Source: Marinobacter salexigens
GTDB lineage: Bacteria; Pseudomonadota; Gammaproteobacteria; Pseudomonadales; Oleiphilaceae
Assembly (NCBI RefSeq): GCF_018860765.1
Contig: NZ_JAHKPV010000001.1
Coordinates: 981,594 to 1,045,593, forward strand
Length of the DNA: 64,000 bases
Direction: 5' to 3'
Shown here: piece by piece, positions 38,009-48,144 of the stretch
How the letters are laid out: each line of letters opens with the position of its first letter
Position numbering within the stretch: the first letter of the stretch is position 1
Position numbers and translations under genes: made by a program
Notes under the pieces: model-generated
The model's database searches: none
Seen by the model: the letters and a program-made list of their open reading frames with translations, nothing else
What the model was told of the DNA's origin: nothing

Positions 38009-39202
38009 ATGCCGCAGTTTGGCAATGATGATGGTCGTAAGGTAATCAACAGAGCTGAAACAGTCCCCGATGTGCGGGAAATGCTAACTACGCTTATCTC
38101 GCTGCCATCTATCAGCAGCGCATCCGCTGAATGGGATCACAGCAACGAGCCAGTAGTGCGAACACTTGGCGAGTGGCTGGAGGCACTGGGTTTCTCTGTA
38201 GAATTGCTGGCGGTGCCAGAAATGCCTGGCAAGTATAACCTCATTGCAACGCTGGGCAGTGGCTCCGGCGGGTTGGTGCTTGCTGGCCATACGGATACGG
38301 TTCCTTTTGATGACAAACGCTGGCAGAGCGACCCATTTACCCTAACCGAACGCGACAACCGCTGGTACGGTTTGGGCACCTGCGACATGAAAGGCTTTTT
38401 CCCTCTAGCCATCGAAGCCGCCCGAGAGTTCGCTGCTGCTGACCTAAAGGAGCCGCTGATCATTCTCGCCACCGCTGATGAAGAAACCTCCATGAATGGC
38501 GCCAGAGCGCTTGCGGAAGCGGGCAAGCCGAAAGCCCGGTACGCAGTTATCGGTGAACCTACGAGCCTTCGGCCCGTGCGCATGCACAAAGGGATCATGA
38601 TGGAGCGACTTATCTTTGAGGGGCAGTCCGGCCACTCCTCGGACCCGAGTTTAGGCCGCAACGCCCTTGAAGGCATGCACGAAGCCCTCGGTGAACTTCT
38701 GACCCTGCGCGCTGATTGGCAGGCACAGTACACCAACCCGAATTTCGATGTGCAAGTGCCAACACTTAACCTTGGTTGCATCCACGGTGGCGATAACCCC
38801 AACCGCATTTGCGCTCGGTGCGAGCTGCACTTTGACTTGCGTCCGTTGCCCGGAATGAGCATGGAAAATCTGCGTCAGGATATTCTACATCGGCTTCAGC
38901 CATTGGCGGAGCGTCGTGAATTGGCGATGGAGTTTGAGCCGCTGTTTGATGGTGTGCCTCCATTTGAGACGCCAGCCGATGCGGCGCTGGTGAAGGCCTG
39001 TGAACAACTTACTGGTCACACTGCGCATGCCGTTGCCTTTGCGACTGAAGCTCCCTGGCTGCAAAAACTTGGTATGGAAACTCTGGTTCTTGGCCCGGGT
39101 TCAATTGACCAAGCTCACCAGCCAGATGAGTTTATAGAACTCTCGCAACTGGAACCTACGGTGAAAATACTAAAGAGTCTAATCAGACAGTTCTGTCTTT
39201 GA
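38009..39202 (+). CDS. argE: Acetylornithine deacetylase
   Basis: ArgE (397 aa) removes the acetyl group from N-acetylornithine to give ornithine. The M20 metal-ligand motifs are visible: LAGHTDTVPFDD, GTCDMKGFF, ATADEETSMNGA, and a C-terminal GPGSIDQAHQPDE. A GAGGAG site precedes the ATG. Its presence beside argA suggests the linear pathway, although argJ could exist elsewhere. Confidence 0.94.
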   Translation: MPQFGNDDGRKVINRAETVPDVREMLTTLISLPSISSASAEWDHSNEPVVRTLGEWLEALGFSVELLAVPEMPGKYNLIATLGSGSGGLVLAGHTDTVPFDDKRWQSDPFTLTERDNRWYGLGTCDMKGFFPLAIEAAREFAAADLKEPLIILATADEETSMNGARALAEAGKPKARYAVIGEPTSLRPVRMHKGIMMERLIFEGQSGHSSDPSLGRNALEGMHEALGELLTLRADWQAQYTNPNFDVQVPTLNLGCIHGGDNPNRICARCELHFDLRPLPGMSMENLRQDILHRLQPLAERRELAMEFEPLFDGVPPFETPADAALVKACEQLTGHTAHAVAFATEAPWLQKLGMETLVLGPGSIDQAHQPDEFIELSQLEPTVKILKSLIRQFCL

Positions 39203-39303
39203 GCAACTTGGCGCTCCACGGTTTTGGAGTGGGTGCCTGACAGCGCTCTCCGAGTATGCGGGCGCACGAAAAAAACATGGAAAATACGATTGGGGAACAC
39301 CAT

Positions 39304-40611
39304 TTGAAAACCAACGGCTGGCTGCATTCATTCCGCCACTCATCGCCTTATATCAACGCACACCGTGGCCGTACGGTGGTGTTGACCCTGCCCGGTGATG
39401 CGTTTGAGCATGAAAACTTTATCAACATCGTTCACGACATCGCCTTGTTGAGCAGTCTGGGCGTGCGACTGGTTGTTGCCTTTGGTTCACGCCCGCAAAT
39501 TCAGAAGCGTCTGGACGAGGCTGGCCTAGAATCGTCGTTTTCCCGCAATTTGCGCATCACTCCTGAAAACCATTTACCACTGGCTATGGAGGCAACGGGC
39601 GGTTTGCGAGCATACCTTGAAAGCCAGCTGTCTATGGGGCTTGTGAATTCCCCTATGCACAATGCGCGCATTCGGGTTAGCAGTGGCAATTATGTAACCG
39701 CGAAACCAGTCGGTGTGCTGGATGGCGTCGATTTCGGCTACACGGGCAAAGTGCGCCGTGTAGACGTAGCTGGCATTGAAAAGTTACTGGAGCAGGGCCA
39801 TATCGTTTTGCTGCCGCCTATGGGTTATTCGCCCACTGGAGACGCTTTTAATTTGTCCTACGAAGATGTGGGCAGTCAGGTTGCCGCCGCACTGCAGGCA
39901 GAAAAACTAATGGTGTTTATTGATGACCAAGGCTTGCTGGAGCAGGATGGCTCTTTGATTCGCGAGCTTTCAGCTAGGCAAGCTCCCGAGCGGCTGAGCG
40001 ACGGCACGGTAACCGGGCATGACGCTGACTTGTTGCGAGCCGCCTGCGATGCCTGTGTAAAGGGTGTCCGGCGGGCGCACTTTATCAGCTACGTGAACGA
40101 TGGCGCTTTGCTCGAGGAACTGTTTACCCGCGATGGTACAGGGACTCTGGTCAGCGGGGATCACTATGAACAGATCCGTCAGGCTAGGGCGGAAGATATC
40201 GGCGGTATTTTGGGGCTGATCGAGCCACTGGAAGAGCAGGGTATTCTCGTACGGCGGTCGCGGGAAATGCTGGAAACCGATATTGAACATTTTGTTGTTG
40301 CCGAGCGTGACGGCACCATCGTGGGCTGCGCTGCCTTGCACAATTATCCGGATGAAGGTGCGGGTGAGCTCTCCTGCTTCGCAGTGGATTCCGCCTATCG
40401 CCGTGCAGGTCGTGGCGATGATATTTTGCTGATGGTGGAAAAGCACGCCCGCAGCCAAGGCATCCACAAGCTGTTTGTGCTAACCACACAAACCGAACAC
40501 TGGTTTCGTGAGCGCGGCTTCCAGCCCAGTACTGTTCAGTCGTTGCCCGGGCCTAAGCTTGCGGCCTACAACACGCAGCGTAACTCAAAAGTTTTTTTCA
40601 AACCGCTCTGA
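39304..40611 (+). CDS. argA: N-acetylglutamate synthase
   Basis: ArgA acetylates glutamate, the first step of arginine synthesis. It joins an amino-acid-kinase-like domain (about 10-285, with RPQIQKRLDEAG and MGYSPTGDAFNL) to a C-terminal GNAT acetyltransferase domain (AEDIGGILGLIEPLEEQG ... RRAGRGDDILL ... WFRERGFQPS). I prefer the TTG at 39304 with a GGGGA site 7 bases upstream; ATGs at 39277 and 39256 extend the frame without good sites. The 3' end overlaps the convergent neighbour by 27 bases. Confidence 0.93.
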   Translation: MKTNGWLHSFRHSSPYINAHRGRTVVLTLPGDAFEHENFINIVHDIALLSSLGVRLVVAFGSRPQIQKRLDEAGLESSFSRNLRITPENHLPLAMEATGGLRAYLESQLSMGLVNSPMHNARIRVSSGNYVTAKPVGVLDGVDFGYTGKVRRVDVAGIEKLLEQGHIVLLPPMGYSPTGDAFNLSYEDVGSQVAAALQAEKLMVFIDDQGLLEQDGSLIRELSARQAPERLSDGTVTGHDADLLRAACDACVKGVRRAHFISYVNDGALLEELFTRDGTGTLVSGDHYEQIRQARAEDIGGILGLIEPLEEQGILVRRSREMLETDIEHFVVAERDGTIVGCAALHNYPDEGAGELSCFAVDSAYRRAGRGDDILLMVEKHARSQGIHKLFVLTTQTEHWFRERGFQPSTVQSLPGPKLAAYNTQRNSKVFFKPL

Positions 40612-41661
40612 TAGTGCGTCCAGCGTTGGCTGTCGATTTTCTTCCGGTTGTTCGGAGAGAGATTCAACGGCACGATAGAAAGCCGGAAAATCGTAACCGG
40701 TCTCTTTCAGTAGTTGTCGAAAGGCAGGTACGTGCTGGTTGTATTGGGTGAAAAGAGCCACGCGGGCGTTGTTGAAGTTGACAGGAGGATGGCCGAATGG
40801 GCCAGTTTTGTTTTCGGTCTCGCTGGCTAGCAAGCGTTCATAGTTTGTGTTGAGTTCGTCAAATAGGTGCTGCTTGCGCTTGCGCAAGCTTTCCTCAGAA
40901 AGCACATCTTGTTGCTGGAAGAGGCGCTTCAGTTTGGCATTTGTATTTGCCACCAGAGCGTGGGTGCGATTGCGGAGTTCAAGCCGTATTAACGCCCTCT
41001 TAAAGGCTGCTGGGTCGCCTTTTTGCGTTAGCCACAGCTTTAAACCTTCGAGCTCGACTGCGGTGGCAAAACTCTCGTTGAAGGCAGTGTCGCCTTTGAT
41101 GTACACCACCCGATGGGCCAGTTCGTGGAACATTAGAGCCACCATGCGATCATTGGCAAGATTGGTAAAGCTGGAGTGCAATGGGTCGTCAAACCAGCCC
41201 AGCGTTGAGTAAGCAGTAACGCCACCAAGGAAGGTGTCGTAACCTTCAGCACGAAATTTCGCTTCTTCTTTTCGAGCATCTTCAAGGTGAAAATACCCGC
41301 GGTATGCCTGACACCCCAGAATTGGGTAGCACCACTGGTGCGGTTGCAGCGAGAATTCGGGTACGGCAACAAGGTTAACCACAACCCAGGGCTGCTCTAG
41401 AACTACGTAGTCCGTGAAGGCATCCCCGGGCGAGAGCCCCAAGAACTCGTCTGCAAACCGCAGGGCCTGTCGGGATAGAATCAGCTTGTCACGGAGCTCT
41501 GGAGAGGTGTCTTCGCTGTTGATAAAGCTGTCTACCGGTTTACCGGCTATCGTCAAAGCCAAGTGGCCGCGAATGGCCTGTGAATAGTAGCTGAAAGTCG
41601 TACAGCCACTCAGTAGTGTCACCAGTAGTAAAACCGTATAGATCTGACTAAGCTGTTTCAT
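40585..41661 (-). CDS. Predicted zinc aminopeptidase lipoprotein (DUF2265 type)
   Basis: A 358-aa protein with a lipoprotein signal (LLVTLLSGC near residue 20) and a zinc-protease-like motif FHELAHRVVYIKGDTAFNESFA, giving HExxH and a downstream glutamate. This matches the predicted aminopeptidase family PF10023. It is probably attached to a membrane on the periplasmic side. I chose the ATG at 41661; a longer frame to 41718 has no better site. It overlaps the end of argA and is divergent from the DUF1631 gene. Confidence 0.82.
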   Translation of the reverse strand: MKQLSQIYTVLLLVTLLSGCTTFSYYSQAIRGHLALTIAGKPVDSFINSEDTSPELRDKLILSRQALRFADEFLGLSPGDAFTDYVVLEQPWVVVNLVAVPEFSLQPHQWCYPILGCQAYRGYFHLEDARKEEAKFRAEGYDTFLGGVTAYSTLGWFDDPLHSSFTNLANDRMVALMFHELAHRVVYIKGDTAFNESFATAVELEGLKLWLTQKGDPAAFKRALIRLELRNRTHALVANTNAKLKRLFQQQDVLSEESLRKRKQHLFDELNTNYERLLASETENKTGPFGHPPVNFNNARVALFTQYNQHVPAFRQLLKETGYDFPAFYRAVESLSEQPEENRQPTLDALSERFEKNF

Positions 41662-41773
41662 AGGTACGATGTTATAGCTTTGCGGATAGTGTGTCTGCGA
41701 TGGGTCTCTATAGTACACTTATGGTTTGAGTTATAAGCTTAATACTCCGGTTTTGCGCAACATCAGGTAATCC

Positions 41774-44700
41774 ATGGATCCGAGAGAACGTCGAAGCAGC
41801 CCCCGCAAACCTATCAAGCTTGCTGCCCAGATTGACCTGGGCACAGGTGAATCTTGGCCGTGCCAAGTGGCGGATTTCTGCCCGGAGGGCTTGTTTGTCC
41901 GCTACTCGGGCGAAACCTCCCGCAAGCTTGATCGAGCTTTTGCCACCGCTAACCCCTCCGAGTTAATCGTGCGTTTCCGGGATCTGGATGGAAAGCGTCG
42001 GCATGAGCTTCACGTTAGTGTTGTTCGGCGCATCGACGGCGCCATGGGTGTGAATTTTACCCGCAACAATCCCGAAGCTGTTGCATCTATGCTGCAACAG
42101 TGCGGAGGTTCCGGCGGTCAAGCGCCGGCCTCCTTACGCGCCCCGAGTGAGCGGGTTCAGTTTGTCCTCCATCAGTCGGCGCGAGCCGTTGTTCAGCATA
42201 TTGAACCACTTATGGACGCCTGTTTCGTGCAAATGGCCGATGCTCTGAAGACGGCTGCACAGAAAGCCACGAACGATCAGCAGGCAAACGAGCTAATGGA
42301 CTTTTCGGGTCAGGTTCAGGCGCGGCAGCGGGTCATTTGGCACCAAATCGCCCGCAGTCTCGAATCGCCGCTCAAACCAGCCCCCAAAGGTTTCCCCGGA
42401 TCAGAACTCTCTGTCGTCGACAAAGGCGAGTTTGAAGACTGGCTGACTATTCGGGTAATGGTTACCAAGGCTGATACCCACTACCGTAAAGATCTCCTGC
42501 AGCTTAAGCTGCGCCTAGACAAGTTGGGCATTGCCAATGCCACCGGGCATCATAACCCTCTTGGGCCATCATTAGTGGCTGAATCTTTCCATGCAGGTCT
42601 GAGCCAACTGAAAGCTTCCAGAGATGTTGAGAAGATTTGCCTGAAGGTGTTTGAAAAGTCCGTTCTGCAGCACCTTGGGCCGCTTTATAACGAGCTCAAT
42701 AACATTCTGATCCGCCACGGAGTACTGCCAGATCTTGACCTCAGCAAGTACCTGAGTGAGCAAGCTGTCGGCAGTAATCCAAGCAAACCAGAACCGAAAA
42801 TAAGCAAACAAACGCCGCTCTCTGAAGAGGTTAAACGAGCGAATCAGCAGAGCGCGGAACGGGTTGACACTAACGCGACTCCGCCGCCACCTATTGGCAC
42901 TGGCGCAGGAAAAAATCGCTCCGGAAGCGAGTTTCGAGGCTATGCTCAGGCTGCCCAAACAGCTTTTGCTACCGTGCGCAGCCTACTTGGGACACTTGCG
43001 GCCAACCGCGCAACACGAGGTAAAGCTGAGCCCGCTCCTTTTCCCGCCAATGCACGGTCCATGTCGCCCGGTGAGCTGCAGCGCGAGCTTCAGCAACTGC
43101 AAACAGAACCAGCTAGTTCCAAGAGCAATGTTATTCCGCTGCGAGAGCGTGTTGTAGAGAAAGTTCGAGAGGCAGACGGAAAAAAACTCGATGAAGAGCA
43201 ACAGGGTACGCTGGATGTTGTAGATCGGTTTTTCAACTCTGTGACTGAGAGCCCGAAGCTCAGTGAGTACGCTCAGGAGCGGATGCGCCAGCTTGAAGTG
43301 CCGGTTTTGAAAGTGGTGATGCGCGACCCTGCTTTTTTTGACGATAAGAATAGCCCCGTTCGGGGAGTTATGAATCGGTTGGCCCAATTGGGCGTTAAAG
43401 GCGGTCGTTTGAACCCGGTGGTGCAGCGCAAAGTGGATGAACTTATCCAGCGTATCACCACCGACTTTGAGCAGGATACCGGCGTTTTTGAGCGCACGGT
43501 TCATGAACTCGATGGCCTCATTGATCGCCAGAATCTGGTGTATCGTCGTAATGTCGAGCGCGTAACCGCTGCTGCTGAAGGCGCCCAGAAGGTTGCCGAG
43601 TCCAAAACCGCCGTGGCGGAGGTGCTGAACCGGAGGCTGGAGGGGCGAAAAGTCCCGAAAGCTATTATTAGCTTGCTGGAGGGCGGCTGGAAGGATTTGT
43701 TGTCGTTAACTTGGATTCGTCAGGGGCCGGATAGCCAGATTTGGCAAGACTACCTTGCCGTGGTTGACTCCTTGCTGGCGTTTGCAGAAGACCGAGACAT
43801 TGCCGTGAATCTACCGGAATTGCTCCGGGTGATTCAGGATGGTTTGGCGTCTATTTCCAGCAACCACATGCCTTCGTCCCAGATACGGGACGAACTGAAA
43901 CGATTTTTGGTGCGCAGCCCCGATAGTCCACCAGAAATGGTGGAAGTTCCTAAAGTTCAACCCGTTGAGGATCTAAAAAAGTCGCTGTCTGAGCGTGAAC
44001 AGCGCAGTTTGCAGCGTTGGATCAATCGCGCCCAAAGGTTGCGCACCGGCGATTGGTTGCGGGATCAAGCAAAACCTGACGAGCCCCAGTACATTAGGTT
44101 GGTTTGGGTAGCGCGCGGGTTTACCCGGTTTGTTTTCGTGAACCATCAGGGCATGCGGGTTGTGGAAGTTGAACTTGACGCTTTGGCCCGCCAGATGCGC
44201 AAGGGCATAATCGTGCCGGACAGCCAGTACGAGAGGCCTCTGGTGGATGAGAGTATCGACCGCATGGTGCGCAAGGTTTATGACCAGTTGTCCTGGGCAT
44301 CCACCCATGACGAACTGACAGGCCTTCTGAGTCGTCGTGAGTTTGAGCGCATGCTTGACCAGCAGTTGGCCCGGCGTGAGGACGAGCGGTCGTTGCTTAG
44401 GTTGGATCTGCGCAAGTTCCGTTTGTTGAATGACACTGCTGGCTACCAAGCAGGTGACGACGCACTCAAACGTGTGGCCGATCTATTGCGCAACCACGTA
44501 GGGGACGGTATGCCTCTTGCGCGGCTGGCGGGTAACGAGTTTGGTATGTTGGTGCCGTCTGAGAACGCAATAGGCGCGGCTCAGGATCTGATTGCTGCCG
44601 TAGAGGATGCCGAGTTCGTTTATGGAGGGCGTCACTATCAACTATCTGCGTGTGTTGGCGTGGTGCCGGAGTTGCCGGGCTTAATCAGCGCTGAACTCTG

Positions 44701-45553
44701 GTTAAGGGCGTCTGAACAGGCATTAAGTCATGCCCGAGCGAAAGGTCTCGGCAAGCTGGCGGAGTACACCCTGAACCCCGGAGATCAGGCTCGTCAAGAG
44801 CAGATAGCGGCCAAGGTTGCCAGTCTCGGTGATCTGGACGAGGAGCGCATGTTGTTGCGCTGCCAGAAGATTATCCCGCTGCACGGCCGGACGAAAATGG
44901 CAGCTCAATATGAAGTGTTGATCAGCATGTACGATGATGCCGGAACACTCATTACCGGTCGCGACTTTGTTCGTATGGCGGAGCGTTATGATCGCATGCA
45001 GGCCGTTGATCACTGGGTGGTTGGGCACATGCTGGACTGGTTGAGGGTGCAGGCGCCAGACCCGCGTCATCTGGGCGGAGTGTGTATCAACCTCTCGGGT
45101 TACTCCTTGAATGATCAATCGTTGCTGGAATACATTTACGAAAAACTCAGTGAAAAAGATGCGCCCATCGAGCGCCTTTGGTTTGAAGTAACCGAAGCTT
45201 CGGCCATTAATGATGTACAGGCAGTGGCTGACTTTATTATCGAGATGAAAGAGCTTGGCTGTCGGTTCTGCCTCGGGAACTTTGGTAGTGGCCCCAGTTC
45301 GTTTGAATTCATGCGCTCGCTGCCGGTGGATTTGATCAAGATCGACAGCGCATTCACTGGCCAACTTAATACCAGCGAAACCGACCGCGCCATGGTGCAG
45401 TCGATGGTCGATATGGCGCATTATATGGACAGGGAGGTTATCGCTAGTCAGGTTGAATCACGCGCGGTTCTGGATACACTAAGGCAACTTGGAGTGGATT
45501 ATGCACAAGGTTTTGTAATTGAGAAGCCCCGCTCGCTCGATAGTCTTACCTGA
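41774..45553 (+). CDS. PilZ-DUF1631-GGDEF-EAL protein, probably catalytically inactive
   Basis: A 1259-aa cytoplasmic protein with an N-terminal PilZ domain (about 3-110, with the RRSSPRKP motif), a long DUF1631 region, and C-terminal GGDEF and EAL domains. The GGDEF signature is AGNEF near residue 919. The EAL motif is EVL near 1046. The DDFG loop is GNFGSG and the AEGVE-type segment is ASQVES, so the metal and base residues are lost. Both domains are therefore likely cyclic di-GMP sensors rather than enzymes, as in FimX. Its target is not shown by the neighbours. Confidence 0.87.
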   Translation: MDPRERRSSPRKPIKLAAQIDLGTGESWPCQVADFCPEGLFVRYSGETSRKLDRAFATANPSELIVRFRDLDGKRRHELHVSVVRRIDGAMGVNFTRNNPEAVASMLQQCGGSGGQAPASLRAPSERVQFVLHQSARAVVQHIEPLMDACFVQMADALKTAAQKATNDQQANELMDFSGQVQARQRVIWHQIARSLESPLKPAPKGFPGSELSVVDKGEFEDWLTIRVMVTKADTHYRKDLLQLKLRLDKLGIANATGHHNPLGPSLVAESFHAGLSQLKASRDVEKICLKVFEKSVLQHLGPLYNELNNILIRHGVLPDLDLSKYLSEQAVGSNPSKPEPKISKQTPLSEEVKRANQQSAERVDTNATPPPPIGTGAGKNRSGSEFRGYAQAAQTAFATVRSLLGTLAANRATRGKAEPAPFPANARSMSPGELQRELQQLQTEPASSKSNVIPLRERVVEKVREADGKKLDEEQQGTLDVVDRFFNSVTESPKLSEYAQERMRQLEVPVLKVVMRDPAFFDDKNSPVRGVMNRLAQLGVKGGRLNPVVQRKVDELIQRITTDFEQDTGVFERTVHELDGLIDRQNLVYRRNVERVTAAAEGAQKVAESKTAVAEVLNRRLEGRKVPKAIISLLEGGWKDLLSLTWIRQGPDSQIWQDYLAVVDSLLAFAEDRDIAVNLPELLRVIQDGLASISSNHMPSSQIRDELKRFLVRSPDSPPEMVEVPKVQPVEDLKKSLSEREQRSLQRWINRAQRLRTGDWLRDQAKPDEPQYIRLVWVARGFTRFVFVNHQGMRVVEVELDALARQMRKGIIVPDSQYERPLVDESIDRMVRKVYDQLSWASTHDELTGLLSRREFERMLDQQLARREDERSLLRLDLRKFRLLNDTAGYQAGDDALKRVADLLRNHVGDGMPLARLAGNEFGMLVPSENAIGAAQDLIAAVEDAEFVYGGRHYQLSACVGVVPELPGLISAELWLRASEQALSHARAKGLGKLAEYTLNPGDQARQEQIAAKVASLGDLDEERMLLRCQKIIPLHGRTKMAAQYEVLISMYDDAGTLITGRDFVRMAERYDRMQAVDHWVVGHMLDWLRVQAPDPRHLGGVCINLSGYSLNDQSLLEYIYEKLSEKDAPIERLWFEVTEASAINDVQAVADFIIEMKELGCRFCLGNFGSGPSSFEFMRSLPVDLIKIDSAFTGQLNTSETDRAMVQSMVDMAHYMDREVIASQVESRAVLDTLRQLGVDYAQGFVIEKPRSLDSLT

Positions 45554-45592
45554 CGTTTCTCGTTTCTTTTCAACCTCTGGCGCACCTCAGCT

Positions 45593-46459
45593 ATGTCAAA
45601 ACGACACCCTATAATTGCGGTCACCGGCTCGTCTGGCGCTGGCACAAGCACCACAGGACAGATTTTTCGGCGCATGTTTGCAAACGAAGGGCTCTCGGCT
45701 GCCATGGTGAGTGGTGATAGTTTTCACCGGTATAACCGTGAGCAAATGGCACGTCTGGCAGCCAAGGGCCAGTTTGGTGAGCGTAACCACTTCGCGCTTG
45801 CCGCCAACCACATAGATAAACTGGAAGCGTTATTTTACGACTATGGCCATACGGGGAATGGCCGGTATCGCCAGTATGTTCATGACGAAGATCGTGAACT
45901 ACAGGCTGAGGGCCACAAGCCGGGCACATTCACTGCCTGGGGCTCTTTGCAGCCCGACACAGACATACTGTTTTATGAAGGGCTACATGGGGCGGTTGTG
46001 AGTGAGGCGTACAACATTGCCCAGTATGTTGACTTGCTCATTGGTGTAGTGCCCATCGTTAATCTGGAGTGGATTCAGAAAATACATCGAGACACCCACC
46101 AGCGTGGTTACAGTCAGGAAGCCGTGGTCGCCACCATCATCAATCGAATGGACGATTACGTTCACGATATAGTGCCGCAGTTTTCGCACACCCATATTAA
46201 TTTCCAGCGCATACCGCTTGTAGACACGTCCAACCCCTTTGTTGTTCGGGACGTACCTACTGAAGATGAGAGCATGTTGGTGATTCGGTTTCGGGATGCC
46301 TCAGACGTGGATTTTGCTTACTTGCTGCAAGCAATACAGAACAGCACACTTTCCCGCCATGACACTCTGGTTATTCCGGGCACAAAAATGGCGCTGGCCA
46401 TGGATCTGATAGTGAGACCTATGGTGCAGCGCCTGATTGCCCAGAAATCGTTTGCCTGA
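45593..46459 (+). CDS. prkB: Phosphoribulokinase-like protein PrkB
   Basis: A 288-aa P-loop kinase with GSSGAGTSTTG near residues 12-22. It resembles E. coli PrkB, a phosphoribulokinase/uridine-kinase family protein of unclear substrate in non-autotrophs. No Rubisco gene is in view. It sits near speD, yhfA and crp, and E. coli also has prkB, yhfA and crp together, so the cluster is an old one. Confidence 0.9.
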   Translation: MSKRHPIIAVTGSSGAGTSTTGQIFRRMFANEGLSAAMVSGDSFHRYNREQMARLAAKGQFGERNHFALAANHIDKLEALFYDYGHTGNGRYRQYVHDEDRELQAEGHKPGTFTAWGSLQPDTDILFYEGLHGAVVSEAYNIAQYVDLLIGVVPIVNLEWIQKIHRDTHQRGYSQEAVVATIINRMDDYVHDIVPQFSHTHINFQRIPLVDTSNPFVVRDVPTEDESMLVIRFRDASDVDFAYLLQAIQNSTLSRHDTLVIPGTKMALAMDLIVRPMVQRLIAQKSFA

Positions 46460-46489
46460 GCCTTGTAGGCTCCCTTTACCGGGTAATCC

Positions 46490-47284
46490 TTACTCCATGT
46501 TGCGGGAGTAGAATATCTCCAGCTTTTCGCGCTTTAGGCGCTCTTCAATAGATTGAGCAATTTCAGGGTCCAGATCTTCGGCATTTTCACCAAAAACGTG
46601 GTTGTCGAGATTGAACTCTTTCACCATCATCTTGGTATGAAAAAGGTTTTCTTGATAAACGTTCACATCGATCATCTGATAGGCGTTTTGCGTATCTTCG
46701 GTCAGATAGTTCTGAATCGAGTTGATATCGTGGTCAATGTAATGCTTGGTGCCGTCGATATCGCGGGTAAAGCCGCGCACACGGTAGTCAACGGTAACCA
46801 CGTCAGAGTCAAAGCTGTGAATCAGGTAGTTCAACACTTTCAAAGGCGAGATCAAGCCGCAGGTGGACACGTCAATGTCTGCCCGGAAGGTGCTGATACC
46901 CTCGTGAGGATGGCTTTCGGGATAGGTGTGCACGGTCACATGACTCTTGTCCAAGTGAGCCACGATGGTATCGGGTAGTGGGCCGGGGGATTCTTCGTTG
47001 TCTGGCTCTTCGCCACTGGTTAGCTCATGCTCGGCGATGAGCATGGTAACCGACGCCCCGTGGGGTTCGTAATCTTGCCGAGCGATATTGAGAACATTGG
47101 CGCCGATGATTTTGACGACATCAGTCAAGATCTGGGTAAGACGCTCTGCGTTATACATCTCATCGATGTAATCAATATATCCTTCACGCTGTTCTTCAGT
47201 CTGCGCATAACAGATGTCGTAAATATTGAAGCTCAGAGATTTGGTCAGGTTGTTGAAACCGTGCAACTGGAGTTTTGGTTCCAT
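46490..47284 (-). CDS. speD: S-adenosylmethionine decarboxylase proenzyme
   Basis: SpeD (264 aa) supplies the propylamine donor for spermidine. It cleaves itself at a serine to form a pyruvoyl group, and the cleavage site is in [16 protein letters not shown], as in E. coli SpeD. Length matches the longer gammaproteobacterial type. It converges on prkB and is followed upstream by the OsmC gene on the same strand. Confidence 0.95.
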   Translation of the reverse strand: MEPKLQLHGFNNLTKSLSFNIYDICYAQTEEQREGYIDYIDEMYNAERLTQILTDVVKIIGANVLNIARQDYEPHGASVTMLIAEHELTSGEEPDNEESPGPLPDTIVAHLDKSHVTVHTYPESHPHEGISTFRADIDVSTCGLISPLKVLNYLIHSFDSDVVTVDYRVRGFTRDIDGTKHYIDHDINSIQNYLTEDTQNAYQMIDVNVYQENLFHTKMMVKEFNLDNHVFGENAEDLDPEIAQSIEERLKREKLEIFYSRNME

Positions 47285-47454
47285 GCTCAGCCCCTCCGAT
47301 TTATGGAGATGAATGACAGCAGAGCAGCAGTTGTGCGCTCTGCGGAGGCCGCCACCGATGACTGACCAGGTTGTTCACCTTTTGCGCAGACCGGCGGAGA
47401 AAGGGCGATATTATGCACACAGCGGGGGGCGTTGAATAGTCGTTGGGGTGCAGG

Positions 47455-47877
47455 TTATTCCGCACTGTGAATTTCATGGCTGTGGGTGATTTCTACACCG
47501 GCTTTTTCAAGCATGATTGAAGCCGAGCAGTATTTTTCGGCAGATAGGCTTACTGCGCGTTTTACCTGATTTTCCTTGAGGTCGCGGCCGGTCACTACAA
47601 AGTGCAGGTGGATCTTGGTAAACACCGATGGCACGGCATCCGCTCGCTCCGCTTCGAGTTCTGCGTGGCAAGCGGTAACGTCCTGACGGCTCTTTTTCAG
47701 AATACTCATTACATCAAATGACGAGCAGCCTCCAAGGCCCATGAGCAGCATTTCCATCGGGCGGGGGCCAAGGTTCTCGCCACCATGATCGGGTGGGCCG
47801 TCCAGTTGCACAGAGTGCCCAGTGCCACTGGTGGCCCTGAAGCTGGCATTGCCTGTCCAGTCGACGCTTGCTTTCAT
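47455..47877 (-). CDS. yhfA: OsmC family protein (YhfA-like)
   Basis: A 140-aa OsmC-fold protein. The redox cysteine region is LLMGLGGCSSFDVMSILKK (one cysteine), and a second site is CSASIMLEKAGVEI. Members reduce peroxides or act in stress response, but the YhfA branch is not characterised. E. coli has yhfA next to crp, and here it is divergent from crp with a 267-base gap. AGGAGA precedes the ATG. Confidence 0.88.
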   Translation of the reverse strand: MKASVDWTGNASFRATSGTGHSVQLDGPPDHGGENLGPRPMEMLLMGLGGCSSFDVMSILKKSRQDVTACHAELEAERADAVPSVFTKIHLHFVVTGRDLKENQVKRAVSLSAEKYCSASIMLEKAGVEITHSHEIHSAE

Positions 47878-48144
47878 AAAGGGTGCTCTCCTGTTGCTCA
47901 GTGGCAGGCATAAGGCTGCCCGGAAATAACGTAAAGGAGCAGAATGCTAGCACAACCGGTGTGATCTGGCAGTTGGTGCTACATGCTCGAGATGCATCCC
48001 GCATACGGTTAGCGGTTGCTCGACGAAGGTCTTCTTGCTATAAGTTGTTCTGTTTTGTAGCAAAAGTAAGCGAACCCGCAGGGACAGCCGGGTGAACAAC
48101 AAGCATCGGATCCCGCCAGTATTTTAGGAGGCACCACTCGCACT

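Noticed and set aside
44723..45421. Minus-strand frame of 232 codons opposite the EAL domain
   Set aside because: Antisense to conserved EAL motifs and with no ribosome site.
47960..47985. Possible CRP site (TGTGATCTG) upstream of crp
   Set aside because: Only one half-site is present; the second half TCACA is missing at the right distance.
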